Below, piece after piece: positions 8,575-14,997 of a stretch of 14,997 nt of DNA (positions within the stretch are counted from its first letter, which is position 1; each line of letters begins with the position of its first letter). The stretch spans positions 1-14,997 of the forward strand of contig JAEYXX010000136.1 in the NCBI GenBank assembly GCA_023431055.1, in the 5' to 3' direction. Below the pieces are notes generated by a model that was not told the origin of the DNA, made no database searches, and saw only the letters and a list, made by a program, of their open reading frames with translations. Source of the DNA: Pseudomonadota bacterium. Its GTDB lineage: Bacteria; Pseudomonadota; Gammaproteobacteria; Pseudomonadales; Pseudomonadaceae. Both the position numbers and the translations under genes were made by a program.

Positions 8575-10266
8575 TCAGGCTGCCGAGACTTCTCGCTGCG
8601 GTTGCCCGCGCACCGGCCGCTCGCCAGCGACGAAATAGGGGGCGGTGCTGCGCGGCAGTGGCTGACGCCCGCGGATCCGGTCGGCGATCTTCTCGGCCAT
8701 CATGATGGTGGTGGCGTTGAGGTTGCCGGTGATGATCTCCGGCATGATCGAGGCATCCACCACGCGCAGGCCCTGTACGCCGTGCACGCGGCCCTGGCCG
8801 TCGACCACCGCCATGTCGTCCTCGCCCATCTTGCACGAGCAGGACGGGTGGAAGGCGGTTTCCGCGTGCTCGCGAATGAAGGCGTCCAGTTCGGCATCGC
8901 TCTGGCAGTCGATACCGGGGCTGATCTCGCGGCCGCGGTAAGGGTCGAGCGCCGGCTGCGCCATGATCTCGCGGGTGAGGCGGATGGCGTCGCGAAACTC
9001 CTGCCAGTCCTGCTCATGACTCATGTAGTTGAAGAGGATGCTCGGGTGCTGGCGCGGGTCTTTCGACTTGAGCTGGATGCGCCCGCGACTGGGCGAGCGC
9101 ATGGAACCGACGTGGGCCTGGAAACCGTGTTCGTTGACTGCGTTGCTGCCGTTGTAGTTGATCGCCACCGGCAGGAAGTGGAACTGGATGTTGGGCCAGG
9201 CGAACTCCGGGCGGGTGCGGATGAAACCGCCGGCCTCGAACTGGTTGCTGGCGCCGATGCCGTTGCCGGTAAACAGCCACTGCGCGCCGATGCCGGGTTG
9301 GTTGAGCAGCTTGAGCGCCGGGTACAGCGACACCGATTGGGTGCAGGCGTACTGCAGGTACATCTCCAGGTGATCCTGCAGGTTCTGGCCGACGCCGGGC
9401 AGCTCGTGCACCAGGGCGATGTCCAGTTCGCGCAGCAGTGCGGCGGGGCCGACCCCGGAACGCTGCAGAATCTGCGGCGAGGCGATGGCGCCGGCGCACA
9501 GCAGCACTTCGCGTCGAGCACGGGCGATGGTTGGCTCGCTGGCCTTGCCGATCAGGTAGCTGACGCCGCTGGCGCGCTTGCCGTCGAACAGAATGCGGTC
9601 GGTGGTGGCGTGAGTGACGATGGTCAGGTTGGGCCGCCCCCGCGCCTGGTCCAGATAGCCACGGGCGGTGCTGGCGCGGCGGCCTTCGGGTGTCACGGTG
9701 CGATCCATCGGGCCGAAGCCTTCCTGCTGATAGCCGTTGAGGTCGTCCGTGCGCGGATAACCGGCCTGCACCCCGGCCTCGACCATGGCGTGGAACAGCG
9801 GATTGTTGCCGACCTTGGGCGTGGTCACGCTGACCGGGCCGTCGCCGCCGTGGTAGTCGTTGGGCCCGATGTCGCGGCTTTCCGCCTTGCGGAAGTAGGG
9901 CAGGCAGTCGTGGTAGGTCCAGTCCTCCAGGCCCTTGGACTTGGCCCAGTTGTCGAAGTCCAGGGCGTTGCCGCGGATGTAGCACATGCCATTGATCAAG
10001 GATGAGCCGCCCAGGCCCTTGCCGCGCCCGCACTCCATGCGGCGGTTGTTCATGTGCGGCTCGGGGTCGGTCTCGTAGGCCCAGTTGTAGCGTCGGCCCT
10101 GCAGGGGGAAGGCCAGGGCGGCGGGCATCTGGGTGCGGAAATCCAGGCGATAGTCGGGGCCGCCTGCCTCGAGCAGCAGTACGCTGACGTCTGCATCTTC
10201 GCTCAGGCGAGTGGCCAGGACGTTACCGGCCGAGCCGGCGCCGATGATGATGTAATCGAATTCCAT
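8575..10266 (-). CDS. betA: Choline dehydrogenase BetA
   Basis: 563-aa FAD-dependent GMC oxidoreductase, membrane associated in relatives, oxidising choline to betaine aldehyde and, more slowly, on to glycine betaine, with electrons passed to the respiratory chain. The FAD fold begins with GAGSAG at residues 9-14. The two GMC signatures are present ([15 protein letters not shown] near residue 90; [15 protein letters not shown] near residue 260). The catalytic pair is H473 in HPSCSCKMG and N517 in GNLNATT, 44 residues apart as in choline oxidase. Length matches Pseudomonas BetA (about 561 aa). The ATG at 10264-10266 is chosen over one 30 bases upstream because an AGGAG site sits 7 bases before it and the FAD motif starts at once. 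It follows betB after 91 bases that contain a large hairpin. It is expected to be choline-inducible through BetI. Confidence 0.97.
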   Translation of the reverse strand: MEFDYIIIGAGSAGNVLATRLSEDADVSVLLLEAGGPDYRLDFRTQMPAALAFPLQGRRYNWAYETDPEPHMNNRRMECGRGKGLGGSSLINGMCYIRGNALDFDNWAKSKGLEDWTYHDCLPYFRKAESRDIGPNDYHGGDGPVSVTTPKVGNNPLFHAMVEAGVQAGYPRTDDLNGYQQEGFGPMDRTVTPEGRRASTARGYLDQARGRPNLTIVTHATTDRILFDGKRASGVSYLIGKASEPTIARARREVLLCAGAIASPQILQRSGVGPAALLRELDIALVHELPGVGQNLQDHLEMYLQYACTQSVSLYPALKLLNQPGIGAQWLFTGNGIGASNQFEAGGFIRTRPEFAWPNIQFHFLPVAINYNGSNAVNEHGFQAHVGSMRSPSRGRIQLKSKDPRQHPSILFNYMSHEQDWQEFRDAIRLTREIMAQPALDPYRGREISPGIDCQSDAELDAFIREHAETAFHPSCSCKMGEDDMAVVDGQGRVHGVQGLRVVDASIMPEIITGNLNATTIMMAEKIADRIRGRQPLPRSTAPYFVAGERPVRGQPQREVSAA

Positions 10267-10282
10267 AGAAGCTCTCCTGCGG

Positions 10283-10350
10283 AGGCTGCAGGCCACAAGC
10301 TTCAGGCGACAGGCTGTTGCTCTTTGCCTGGAGCCTGAGGCCTGCAGCCT
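10283..10350 (-). repeat. Large intergenic hairpin between betB and betA
   Basis: A 68-base interrupted palindrome fills most of the betB-betA gap. The 12-base arm AGGCTGCAGGCC (10283-10294) pairs perfectly with GGCCTGCAGCCT (10339-10350). After a 7-base one-sided bulge, TCAGGC (10302-10307) pairs with GCCTGA (10333-10338), and CAGGC (10310-10314) with GCCTG (10326-10330), leaving an 11-base loop. It starts 7 bases after the betB stop and ends 4 bases before the betA ribosome site. It looks like a Pseudomonas REP-type element. In the transcript it could affect mRNA decay or the betB:betA expression ratio. Confidence 0.75.
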
Positions 10351-10357
10351 GTAGCCC

Positions 10358-11830
10358 TTAGAAAACCGAGGCGTAATCGCCCATTTCCAGCTGTACCGAC
10401 TTGATGCGGGTGTAGTGGCCGAGGGTGACCAGACCGTTCTCGCGGCCGACGCCGGACTGCTTGTAGCCGCCCACCGGCATTTCGGCCGGCGACTCGCCCC
10501 AGGTGTTGATCCAGCAGATACCGGCTTCCAGCTTGTGAATGACCCGGTGCGCGCGATTGAGGTCGCGGGTCACCACGCCAGCGGCGAGGCCGTAGGTGGT
10601 GTCGTTGGCGCGGCGGATCACTTCGTCTTCGTCGTCGTAGATGAGGATGCTCATCACCGGGCCGAAGATTTCCTCACGGGTGATGGTCATGTCGTCCCGG
10701 CAATCGGTGAACACGGTGGGGGCAACGTAGGCGCCCTTGGCGTAGTCGCCGTCGGTGACACGTGCGCCGCCGATCAGCAAACGCGCGCCTTCGCTGCGGC
10801 CCTTGTCGATGTAGCCGAGCACGCGCTCCATGTGCGCGTAGCTCACCAGCGGGCCGAAGTTGGTGGCGTCATCCAGCGGATCGCCCAGGCGGATGCGTTT
10901 GACCCGCTCCAGCACCTTGCTCTCGAAACGCGCCTGCAGCATGCGCGGCACGAACACGCGGGTGCCGTTGGTGCACACCTGGCCGGAGCTGTAGAAGTTG
11001 GCCATCACTGCGATATCGGCGGCGCGGTCGAGGTCGGCGTCTTCGAACACGATCAAGGGCGACTTGCCGCCCAACTCCATGGTCACTTCCTTGAGGCTGG
11101 AGCTGGAGGCGCTGGCCATCACCTTCTTGCCGGTGACGGTGCCGCCGGTGAAGGACACCTTCTCGATGCCCGGATGCTCGGTCAGCCATTGGCCCACAGC
11201 GCTGCCCAGCCCGGTGACCACGTTGAACACGCCCGCGGGCAGGCCGGCCTCGGTATAGATCTCGGCCAGCTTCAGTGCGGTCAGCGAGGTGACTTCGCTG
11301 GGTTTGAAGATCATCGCGTTGCCGGCAGCCAGGGCCGGGGCGGATTTCCACAGGGCGATCTGGATCGGGTAGTTCCACGCGCCGATGCCGGCGACCACGC
11401 CCAGCGGTTCGCGGCGGGTGTAGACGAAGGAGGTTTCGCGCAGCGGAATCTGCTCGCCTTCGATGGCCGGGATCAGGCCCGCGTAGTACTCCAGCACGTC
11501 CGCGCCAGTGACGATGTCTACGTAGCGGGTTTCGGAAAGCGGCTTGCCGGTGTCGAGGGTTTCCAGCTCGGCCAGCTCATCGTTGCGCGCGCGGAGGATA
11601 TCCACCGCCTTGCGCAGGATGCGCGAGCGCTGCATGGCGGTCATCGCAGCCCATATCTTCTGCCCTTCGGCGGCGCTGGCCACGGCGCGATCCACGTCTG
11701 CCTGGCTGGCGCCTTGCACCTTGGCCAGCACCTCGCCGGTGGCCGGGTTGATGCTGTCGAAGGTCTCTCCACTGCTGGCGGCTACGTACTGGCCACCGAT
11801 GTAGAGCAGCTGTTCGGCGAAACGGGGCAT
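10358..11830 (-). CDS. betB: Betaine aldehyde dehydrogenase BetB
   Basis: 490-aa cytoplasmic NAD(P)+-dependent aldehyde dehydrogenase converting betaine aldehyde to glycine betaine, the second step from choline and the entry to its use as osmoprotectant or carbon and nitrogen source. The length equals the P. aeruginosa enzyme. The active site is complete: general base E252 in MELGGKSP, nucleophile C286 in [10 protein letters not shown], oxyanion N153 in GAWNYP, and the cofactor-loop segment [10 protein letters not shown] (227-236). The C terminus [12 protein letters not shown]...YTRIKSVQ is typical of BetB. The start ATG has an AGGACAG ribosome site just upstream. It is separated from betI by 191 bases with its own promoter and operator candidates, whereas betA follows downstream after a hairpin. 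Confidence 0.98.
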   Translation of the reverse strand: MPRFAEQLLYIGGQYVAASSGETFDSINPATGEVLAKVQGASQADVDRAVASAAEGQKIWAAMTAMQRSRILRKAVDILRARNDELAELETLDTGKPLSETRYVDIVTGADVLEYYAGLIPAIEGEQIPLRETSFVYTRREPLGVVAGIGAWNYPIQIALWKSAPALAAGNAMIFKPSEVTSLTALKLAEIYTEAGLPAGVFNVVTGLGSAVGQWLTEHPGIEKVSFTGGTVTGKKVMASASSSSLKEVTMELGGKSPLIVFEDADLDRAADIAVMANFYSSGQVCTNGTRVFVPRMLQARFESKVLERVKRIRLGDPLDDATNFGPLVSYAHMERVLGYIDKGRSEGARLLIGGARVTDGDYAKGAYVAPTVFTDCRDDMTITREEIFGPVMSILIYDDEDEVIRRANDTTYGLAAGVVTRDLNRAHRVIHKLEAGICWINTWGESPAEMPVGGYKQSGVGRENGLVTLGHYTRIKSVQLEMGDYASVF

Positions 11831-11870
11831 GGGCTGTCCTCTGTCTTCGATCTGTTGAGAGAACAGCCTA

Positions 11871-11898
11871 TTTTATTTAAATTGAACGATCAATCAAT
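11871..11898 (-). promoter_or_regulatory. Candidate betB promoter
   Basis: Read on the minus strand, a TTGATT -35 box (11893-11898) lies 16 bases from a TAAAAT -10 box (11871-11876, 5 of 6 to consensus). This is an AT-rich patch about 40-70 bases before the betB start and stands out from the GC-rich surroundings. The operator-like palindrome overlaps the -35 box and the spacer. Confidence 0.5.
11882..11895. promoter_or_regulatory. Candidate BetI operator upstream of betB
   Basis: ATTGA-ACGA-TCAAT is a palindrome with perfect 5-bp arms, 52-65 bases before betB and inside its candidate promoter. It shares the half-site ATTGATCG (minus strand) with the palindrome in front of betI. BetI is a TetR-type repressor known to bind such dyads in bet promoters and to release on choline; assigning this site to it is inference. 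Confidence 0.55.
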
Positions 11899-11957
11899 AA
11901 AAACGACAGAGCGCAGCCAAACGCGACATGCCAAGTGAGCAAACCACGCAGCGGTAG

Positions 11958-11975
11958 GGTGGGCTTTAGCCCGCC
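11958..11975. repeat. Hairpin repeat GGTGGGCT..AGCCCGCC
   Basis: GGTGGGCT (11958-11965) pairs with AGCCCGCC (11968-11975), with one G-T wobble, within the context GGTAGGGTGGGCTTTAGCCC. This TAGGGTGGGCTTTAGCCC-type hairpin is recognisable to me as a dispersed intergenic repeat in gammaproteobacteria. It lies between betI and betB, 46 bases past the betI stop, and may lower readthrough from betI into betB. No U-tract follows. Confidence 0.5.
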
Positions 11976-12021
11976 AGAGTCAGGAAGGATCGAGCTGCAG
12001 AGACCTCGCCGCCGAAAACCC

Positions 12022-12612
12022 CTAACGGGCCTTGGCCAGCTGCAGGTCGAGGTAGTCGTAGGCGATGCGGCGCGCCTGTTCGGTATCGAAGGCTTCGCCG
12101 GAAAGCGCACCGCGCAGCCACAGGCCGTCGATCAGCGAGGCCAGACCACGTGCGGCAAGGCGTGCCTGATCCTGCGGCAGCGCGCGGCGGAACTGACCAC
12201 ACAGGTTGGAGTAGAGGCGGTGATCGTTGACCCGCTGCAGGCGGCGCAGGGCCGGCTGATGCATGCTGCTGGCCCAGAATGCCAGCCAGGTTTTCATCGC
12301 CGGGCCGCTGACCTGGCTGTCGTCGAAGTTGCCATCGATCATCGCCTTCAGGTGTGCGCGCGGGCTGTCGTCGCTCAGCGTCCGGCGCCGCTCGGCCACG
12401 GCATCGCGCAACGCCTGCATCAGGTGACGCATGGTCGCTTCGAGCAGGCCGTTCTTGTCCTTGAAGTAGTGGCTGATGATGCCGTTGGAGACGCCGGCCA
12501 GGCGGGCGATATAGGCGATGCTGGCATCGGCCATGCCAACCTGGTCCACGGCTTCCAGAGTGGCGGCGATCAGTTGCGAGCGGCGAATGGGCTGCATGCC
12601 GACCTTGGGCAT
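12022..12612 (-). CDS. betI: TetR-family choline-responsive repressor BetI
   Basis: 196-aa transcriptional repressor of the bet genes, released by choline. The TetR N-terminal helix-turn-helix lies at about residues 30-51 ([23 protein letters not shown]), followed by the [10 protein letters not shown] helix. The rest is the ligand-binding/dimer domain with BetI-specific stretches such as [25 protein letters not shown] and [12 protein letters not shown]. Length is near the 197 aa of P. aeruginosa BetI. A GGAGAG ribosome site lies just before the ATG. A palindrome overlapping its promoter suggests autorepression. It stands next to betB in the usual betI-betB-betA order, though with a wider gap than a tight operon. 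Confidence 0.96.
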   Translation of the reverse strand: MPKVGMQPIRRSQLIAATLEAVDQVGMADASIAYIARLAGVSNGIISHYFKDKNGLLEATMRHLMQALRDAVAERRRTLSDDSPRAHLKAMIDGNFDDSQVSGPAMKTWLAFWASSMHQPALRRLQRVNDHRLYSNLCGQFRRALPQDQARLAARGLASLIDGLWLRGALSGEAFDTEQARRIAYDYLDLQLAKAR

Positions 12613-12640
12613 GGGGCTCTCCGTGGAGGTAGGAGGGCGC

Positions 12641-12670
12641 AGTCTAGGCGGATATTGATCATTCGATCAA
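12641..12670 (-). promoter_or_regulatory. Candidate betI promoter
   Basis: On the minus strand TTGATC (12665-12670) could be a -35 box and TAGACT (12641-12646) a -10 box, with an 18-base spacer. Each matches consensus at 4 of 6. The -35 lies within the palindrome, the same geometry as at betB. The match alone is weak; support comes from its position and the operator overlap. Confidence 0.35.
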
Positions 12671-12671
12671 T
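12654..12671. promoter_or_regulatory. Candidate BetI operator upstream of betI
   Basis: ATTGATC-ATTC-GATCAAT has perfect 7-bp arms around a 4-base centre, 42-59 bases before the betI start. It shares ATTGATCG (minus strand) with the site before betB, at almost the same distance from the gene. Autorepression by BetI is the natural reading. Confidence 0.6.
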
Positions 12672-12695
12672 TACATGGCGCGGCAAGCAGAAACG

Positions 12696-12721
12696 ACAAA
12701 GCGGGCTGCGGCCCGCTTTGT
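12696..12721 (-). terminator. Rho-independent terminator after the betX-like gene
   Basis: ACAAAGCGGGC (12696-12706) and GCCCGCTTTGT (12711-12721) form a perfect 11-bp stem with a TGCG loop. On the minus strand the stem begins 18 bases past the stop of the binding-protein gene and is followed by the T-rich CGTTTCT. The U-tract is imperfect but the stem is strong. It separates the transport genes from betI. Confidence 0.75.
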
Positions 12722-12739
12722 GGTGTTACGCGTCGAGGC

Positions 12740-13591
12740 TTATTTCAGCCACTCGGCAACGCGCTCCGGGTTGGCCGCGATCCAGTCCTTGGCGGCCTGA
12801 TCCGGCTTGGCGCCTTCACGAATGGCCAGCATGACCGAACCGACTTCTTCACCGCTCCAGGAAATCTTGCTGAGGAAGGCGGCAGCGTCGGCAGCCTTGC
12901 CCTTGAGCTGCGGGTTGGCCACGGTGTCGACGCGCTCGTCATCACCGAAGACTTTCTTCGGATCTTCGAGGAAGCGCAGCTTCCACTTGGCGAACATCCA
13001 GTGCGGGATCCAGCCGGTGACCACGATCGGCTTCTGCGCTTTCTCGGCGCGGGTCAGGGCGGTGGCCATGGCCGGGCCGGAGCTGGGCATCAGCTTGATG
13101 CTGGTCAGGTTGTATGCCTTGATGGCGTCCTCGGTGCGGCGCATCACGCCGGCACCGGCGTCGATACCGGTGATCTTGCCGTCGAAGTCCTTGGCGTACT
13201 TCTCCAGGTCTTCGATGGTCTTGGCTTCGACGTAGTCCGGCACGATCAGGCCGATCTTGGCGCCGGAGTAGTTGGTGCCAAGCACCTCAACCTTGTCCTT
13301 GAGCTTTTCGTAGTACTCGCCGTGGGTGGCCGGCAGCCAGGCGGAGAGGGTGACATCGAGGTCGCCGCGGGCCACGCCCTGCCACATGATGGCGGGTTCG
13401 ACCGGTTTCAGCTCGACCGTGTAGCCGAGTTTGCTTTGCAGGATTTCACCTGCGACATGGGTGACGGCGACGCTGTCGTCCCAGCCGTTGACGTAGCCGA
13501 TTTTCAGGGTGGGTTTGTCGGCGGCCAGGGCGCTGCCCATGCCGATGGCCAGGGCGGCAGCGCCGAGGCAGAGTTGCTTGAGTACGCGCAT
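12740..13591 (-). CDS. Quaternary-amine ABC transporter binding protein, BetX-like
   Basis: 283-aa periplasmic binding protein of the OpuAC/ProX family for quaternary ammonium compounds such as glycine betaine. The signal peptide covers residues 1-23 (basic start, Ala/Leu/Gly core, ALA before ADKP). The mature domain has WDDSVAVTHVAGEIL (37-51), the AIMWQGVARGDLDVTLSAWLP block (67-87), DAGAGVMRRTEDAI (144-157) and the hinge segment GWIPHWMFAKWKLRFLEDP (193-211). W37, W85 and W194 are good candidates for the aromatic cage holding the trimethylammonium group. Length and sequence resemble P. aeruginosa BetX (betaine) more than the choline protein next door, but a carnitine protein (CaiX type) is possible, so no symbol is given. 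A GGAG ribosome site precedes the ATG. It lies downstream of the choline-binding gene, past a stem-loop, and has its own terminator, suggesting it supplies a second specificity to the same permease. Confidence 0.88.
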   Translation of the reverse strand: MRVLKQLCLGAAALAIGMGSALAADKPTLKIGYVNGWDDSVAVTHVAGEILQSKLGYTVELKPVEPAIMWQGVARGDLDVTLSAWLPATHGEYYEKLKDKVEVLGTNYSGAKIGLIVPDYVEAKTIEDLEKYAKDFDGKITGIDAGAGVMRRTEDAIKAYNLTSIKLMPSSGPAMATALTRAEKAQKPIVVTGWIPHWMFAKWKLRFLEDPKKVFGDDERVDTVANPQLKGKAADAAAFLSKISWSGEEVGSVMLAIREGAKPDQAAKDWIAANPERVAEWLK

Positions 13592-13754
13592 AGTTGTTGT
13601 GCTCCATCAGTGAGTGGCAGTTGCAAGATCGTTGACTGGCTCGTTCTCATTGCGGGCCTTGCGAATCCGTATCGCGCAGCAGATTGCCGGTTCGCGGGCA
13701 AAGCCTCCCCGTCACGGCCAGACATCAGCCGCTAATGGTTGTTGGGGAGGTGTC

Positions 13755-13781
13755 CGGGCTCGCCGCCTAAGGGCGAGCCCG
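13755..13781 (-). terminator. Strong stem-loop downstream of cbcX
   Basis: CGGGCTCGCC (13755-13764) and GGCGAGCCCG (13772-13781) form a perfect 10-bp GC-rich stem with a 7-base loop, 17 bases past the cbcX stop. No T-run follows on the minus strand, so it may be a weak or Rho-assisted terminator or an mRNA-protecting 3' structure. The rest of the 207-bp gap (13592-13798) has no gene and no convincing promoter that I can see. Confidence 0.6.
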
Positions 13782-13798
13782 AATCGGGTCGTGGCTGG

Positions 13799-14743
13799 TT
13801 ACAGCCCTACGTGTTTCTTCACGGCGGCAACGCCGTCCTGGCCGTCGAAGGTGGTCACGCCGCTCAGCCACTGGTCGAGGATCGCCGGGTTGGCCTTGAT
13901 CCACTCCTTGGCGACGTTCTGCGGGTTTTCCTTCTCCAGTACCTTTTCCATCAGCTGGCTTTCGATATCGACGGTGAACTGCAGGTTGTTCAGCAGTTTG
14001 CCGACGTTCTCGCAGCGCGCTTCGTAATCCGGCGGTACCACGGTGTAGACCTTGGCTGCGCCATAGTCGGGGCCGAACACGTCGTCACCACCGGACAGGT
14101 AGGTGATGTCGTGCTGGGTGTTCATCGGGTGCGGCGCCCAGCCGAGGAACACCACCGGTTCCTTCTTCTTGATGGCGCGCGACACCTGCACCAGCATGCC
14201 GGCTTCGCTGGACTCGACCATGCGGAAGTCGCCCAGGCCGAACTGGTTGTTCTTGATCATGCCGTCGATCAGCAGGTTGCCGTCGTTACCCGGCTCGATG
14301 CCGTAGATCTTGCCGCCCAGCTGGTCCTTGAACTTGGCGATGTCCTGAAAGCTCTTTAGGCCGGCCTCTGCCGCGTAGGAGGGCACCGCCAGGGTGTACT
14401 TGGCGCCTTCGAGGTTGGCTTTCTCCAGGACCTTGACGCCACCGTCCTTGAGGAAGGGCTCGATCACCGAATCCATCGACGGTGCCCAGTAGCCGAGGAA
14501 GGCATCGATCTGACCGTTCTTCACCCCAGTGAAGGCGATCGGTACCGAAGCCATGATCTTGCGCGGCTGATAGCCCAGGCCTTCGGCCAGGGTCATGGCC
14601 ACGCCGGTGGTGGCGGCGATGTCGGCCCAGCCGATCTCGGCGAAACGCACTTGTTTGCAACTGGCCGGCTCGGCGGCCATGGCGCCCTGCATCAGTGCGC
14701 AGGACAGCAGGCCGATGGCGGCGGTGGTCTTGATCGTTTTCAT
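13799..14743 (-). CDS. cbcX: Choline ABC transporter substrate-binding protein (CbcX/ChoX)
   Basis: 314-aa periplasmic choline-binding protein, the ligand-delivering part of the Cbc (choline/betaine/carnitine) ABC importer. The signal peptide is residues 1-23 (GAMA before AEPASC). Binding-site residues known from rhizobial ChoX fall in matching places and spacing: W39 and D41 in IGWADI, W86 in GYWAPSMD, Y116 in AKYTLAV, N153 in EPGND and W202 in FLGWAPHPMN. This makes choline, rather than betaine, the likely main ligand. The gene begins 30 bases after the permease stop, with an AGGGA ribosome site 9 bases before the ATG, so it is cotranscribed with the permease. In Pseudomonas this cluster is controlled by the AraC-type regulator GbdR; no such gene is in the window. 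The alternative symbol choX is used in some genomes. Confidence 0.92.
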   Translation of the reverse strand: MKTIKTTAAIGLLSCALMQGAMAAEPASCKQVRFAEIGWADIAATTGVAMTLAEGLGYQPRKIMASVPIAFTGVKNGQIDAFLGYWAPSMDSVIEPFLKDGGVKVLEKANLEGAKYTLAVPSYAAEAGLKSFQDIAKFKDQLGGKIYGIEPGNDGNLLIDGMIKNNQFGLGDFRMVESSEAGMLVQVSRAIKKKEPVVFLGWAPHPMNTQHDITYLSGGDDVFGPDYGAAKVYTVVPPDYEARCENVGKLLNNLQFTVDIESQLMEKVLEKENPQNVAKEWIKANPAILDQWLSGVTTFDGQDGVAAVKKHVGL

Positions 14744-14773
14744 CTGCGGTTCCCTGTGAAGTGAAAAAACGGA

Positions 14774-14997
14774 TTAAGTGGACTGGCGCTGCAGCTTGCC
14801 ACTGAACCAGGCGAATAGGCCGCGTTTGTTGGTTTGCGGCGTGCCGAAGCTTTCGGTGATGCGGTCGAGGATGATCGCCAGCAGCACCACGGCCATGCCG
14901 CTTTCGAAGCCTAGCCCGATGTCCAGGCGCTGGATACTCGCCAGTACATCGTTACCCAGGCCACCGGCGCCGACCATCGAGGCGATGATCACCATCG
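14774..14997 (-). CDS. cbcW: Choline ABC transporter permease, C-terminal part (CbcW-like)
   Basis: Only the last 74 or so codons are present; the gene runs off the right edge. The visible part, IIASMVGAGGLGNDVLASIQRLDIGLGFESGMAVVLLAIILDRITESFG, is the hallmark C-terminal region of ProW/OpuAB-type permeases, with the end of the cytoplasmic ATPase-contact region and the last transmembrane helix. A basic cytoplasmic tail follows (NKRGLFAWFSGKLQRQST). It lies directly upstream of the choline-binding gene in the same operon, which supports a CbcW/ChoW role. The ATPase gene would be expected beyond the window, upstream in transcription. Confidence 0.88.
   Translation of the reverse strand, partial: MVIIASMVGAGGLGNDVLASIQRLDIGLGFESGMAVVLLAIILDRITESFGTPQTNKRGLFAWFSGKLQRQST

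Noticed and set aside
8602..10005. 467-codon open frame on the plus strand opposite betA
   Set aside because: It is exactly antisense to a well-supported gene, is rich in Ala/Gly/His/Gln/Val as expected from reading GC-biased codons backwards, and shows no recognisable domain.
10415..11938. 507-codon open frame on the plus strand opposite betB
   Set aside because: Same reason: a high-GC antisense artefact of a certain gene, with low-complexity His/Gly/Gln/Ala composition and no family match.

Overview
The window is a gene-dense, high-GC stretch of ordinary gammaproteobacterial chromosome. The BetI/BetB/BetA and choline ABC transporter proteins, the DbpA sequence and the short intergenic palindromes all point to Pseudomonas, probably the mendocina/oleovorans/alcaligenes side of the genus. 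That assignment rests on remembered family sequences, not on a search. Eleven protein genes are supported. Ten are complete and one is cut by the right edge. All are on the minus strand except one. No tRNA, rRNA, CRISPR array, transposase or phage gene was seen, and no gap between genes exceeds about 210 bases.

Left part (1-8400): a palindromic intergenic repeat at the edge is followed by five housekeeping or accessory genes on the minus strand and one on the plus strand. They are an SLC13-type permease with cytoplasmic TrkA_C domains, a HI0933/YhiN-type flavoprotein, an orphan periplasmic family-3 solute-binding protein (the only plus-strand gene), a REC-REC-GGDEF diguanylate cyclase convergent with it with no spacing, the 23S rRNA helicase DbpA, and an MdtD-like MFS exporter.

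Right part (8575-14997): this is a choline/glycine-betaine locus. In transcription order (right to left) it runs choline ABC permease (partial, cbcW-like), choline-binding protein (cbcX-like), a second quaternary-amine binding protein (betX-like), repressor betI, betaine aldehyde dehydrogenase betB and choline dehydrogenase betA. The transport genes bring choline or betaine into the cell. BetA oxidises choline to betaine aldehyde, BetB oxidises that to glycine betaine, and BetI would repress when choline is absent. Both betI and betB have a palindrome with ATTGA/TCAAT ends overlapping a plausible -35 box about 50 nt before the start codon. This suggests two separately controlled BetI-regulated promoters rather than one tight betIBA transcript.

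Nothing here looks like an undescribed system. The items most worth checking are the paired BetI-type operators, the large hairpin between betB and betA, the tandem binding proteins separated by a stem-loop, and the perfect TGTCTC-N6-GAGACA palindrome with a sigma54-like box in front of the orphan binding protein.
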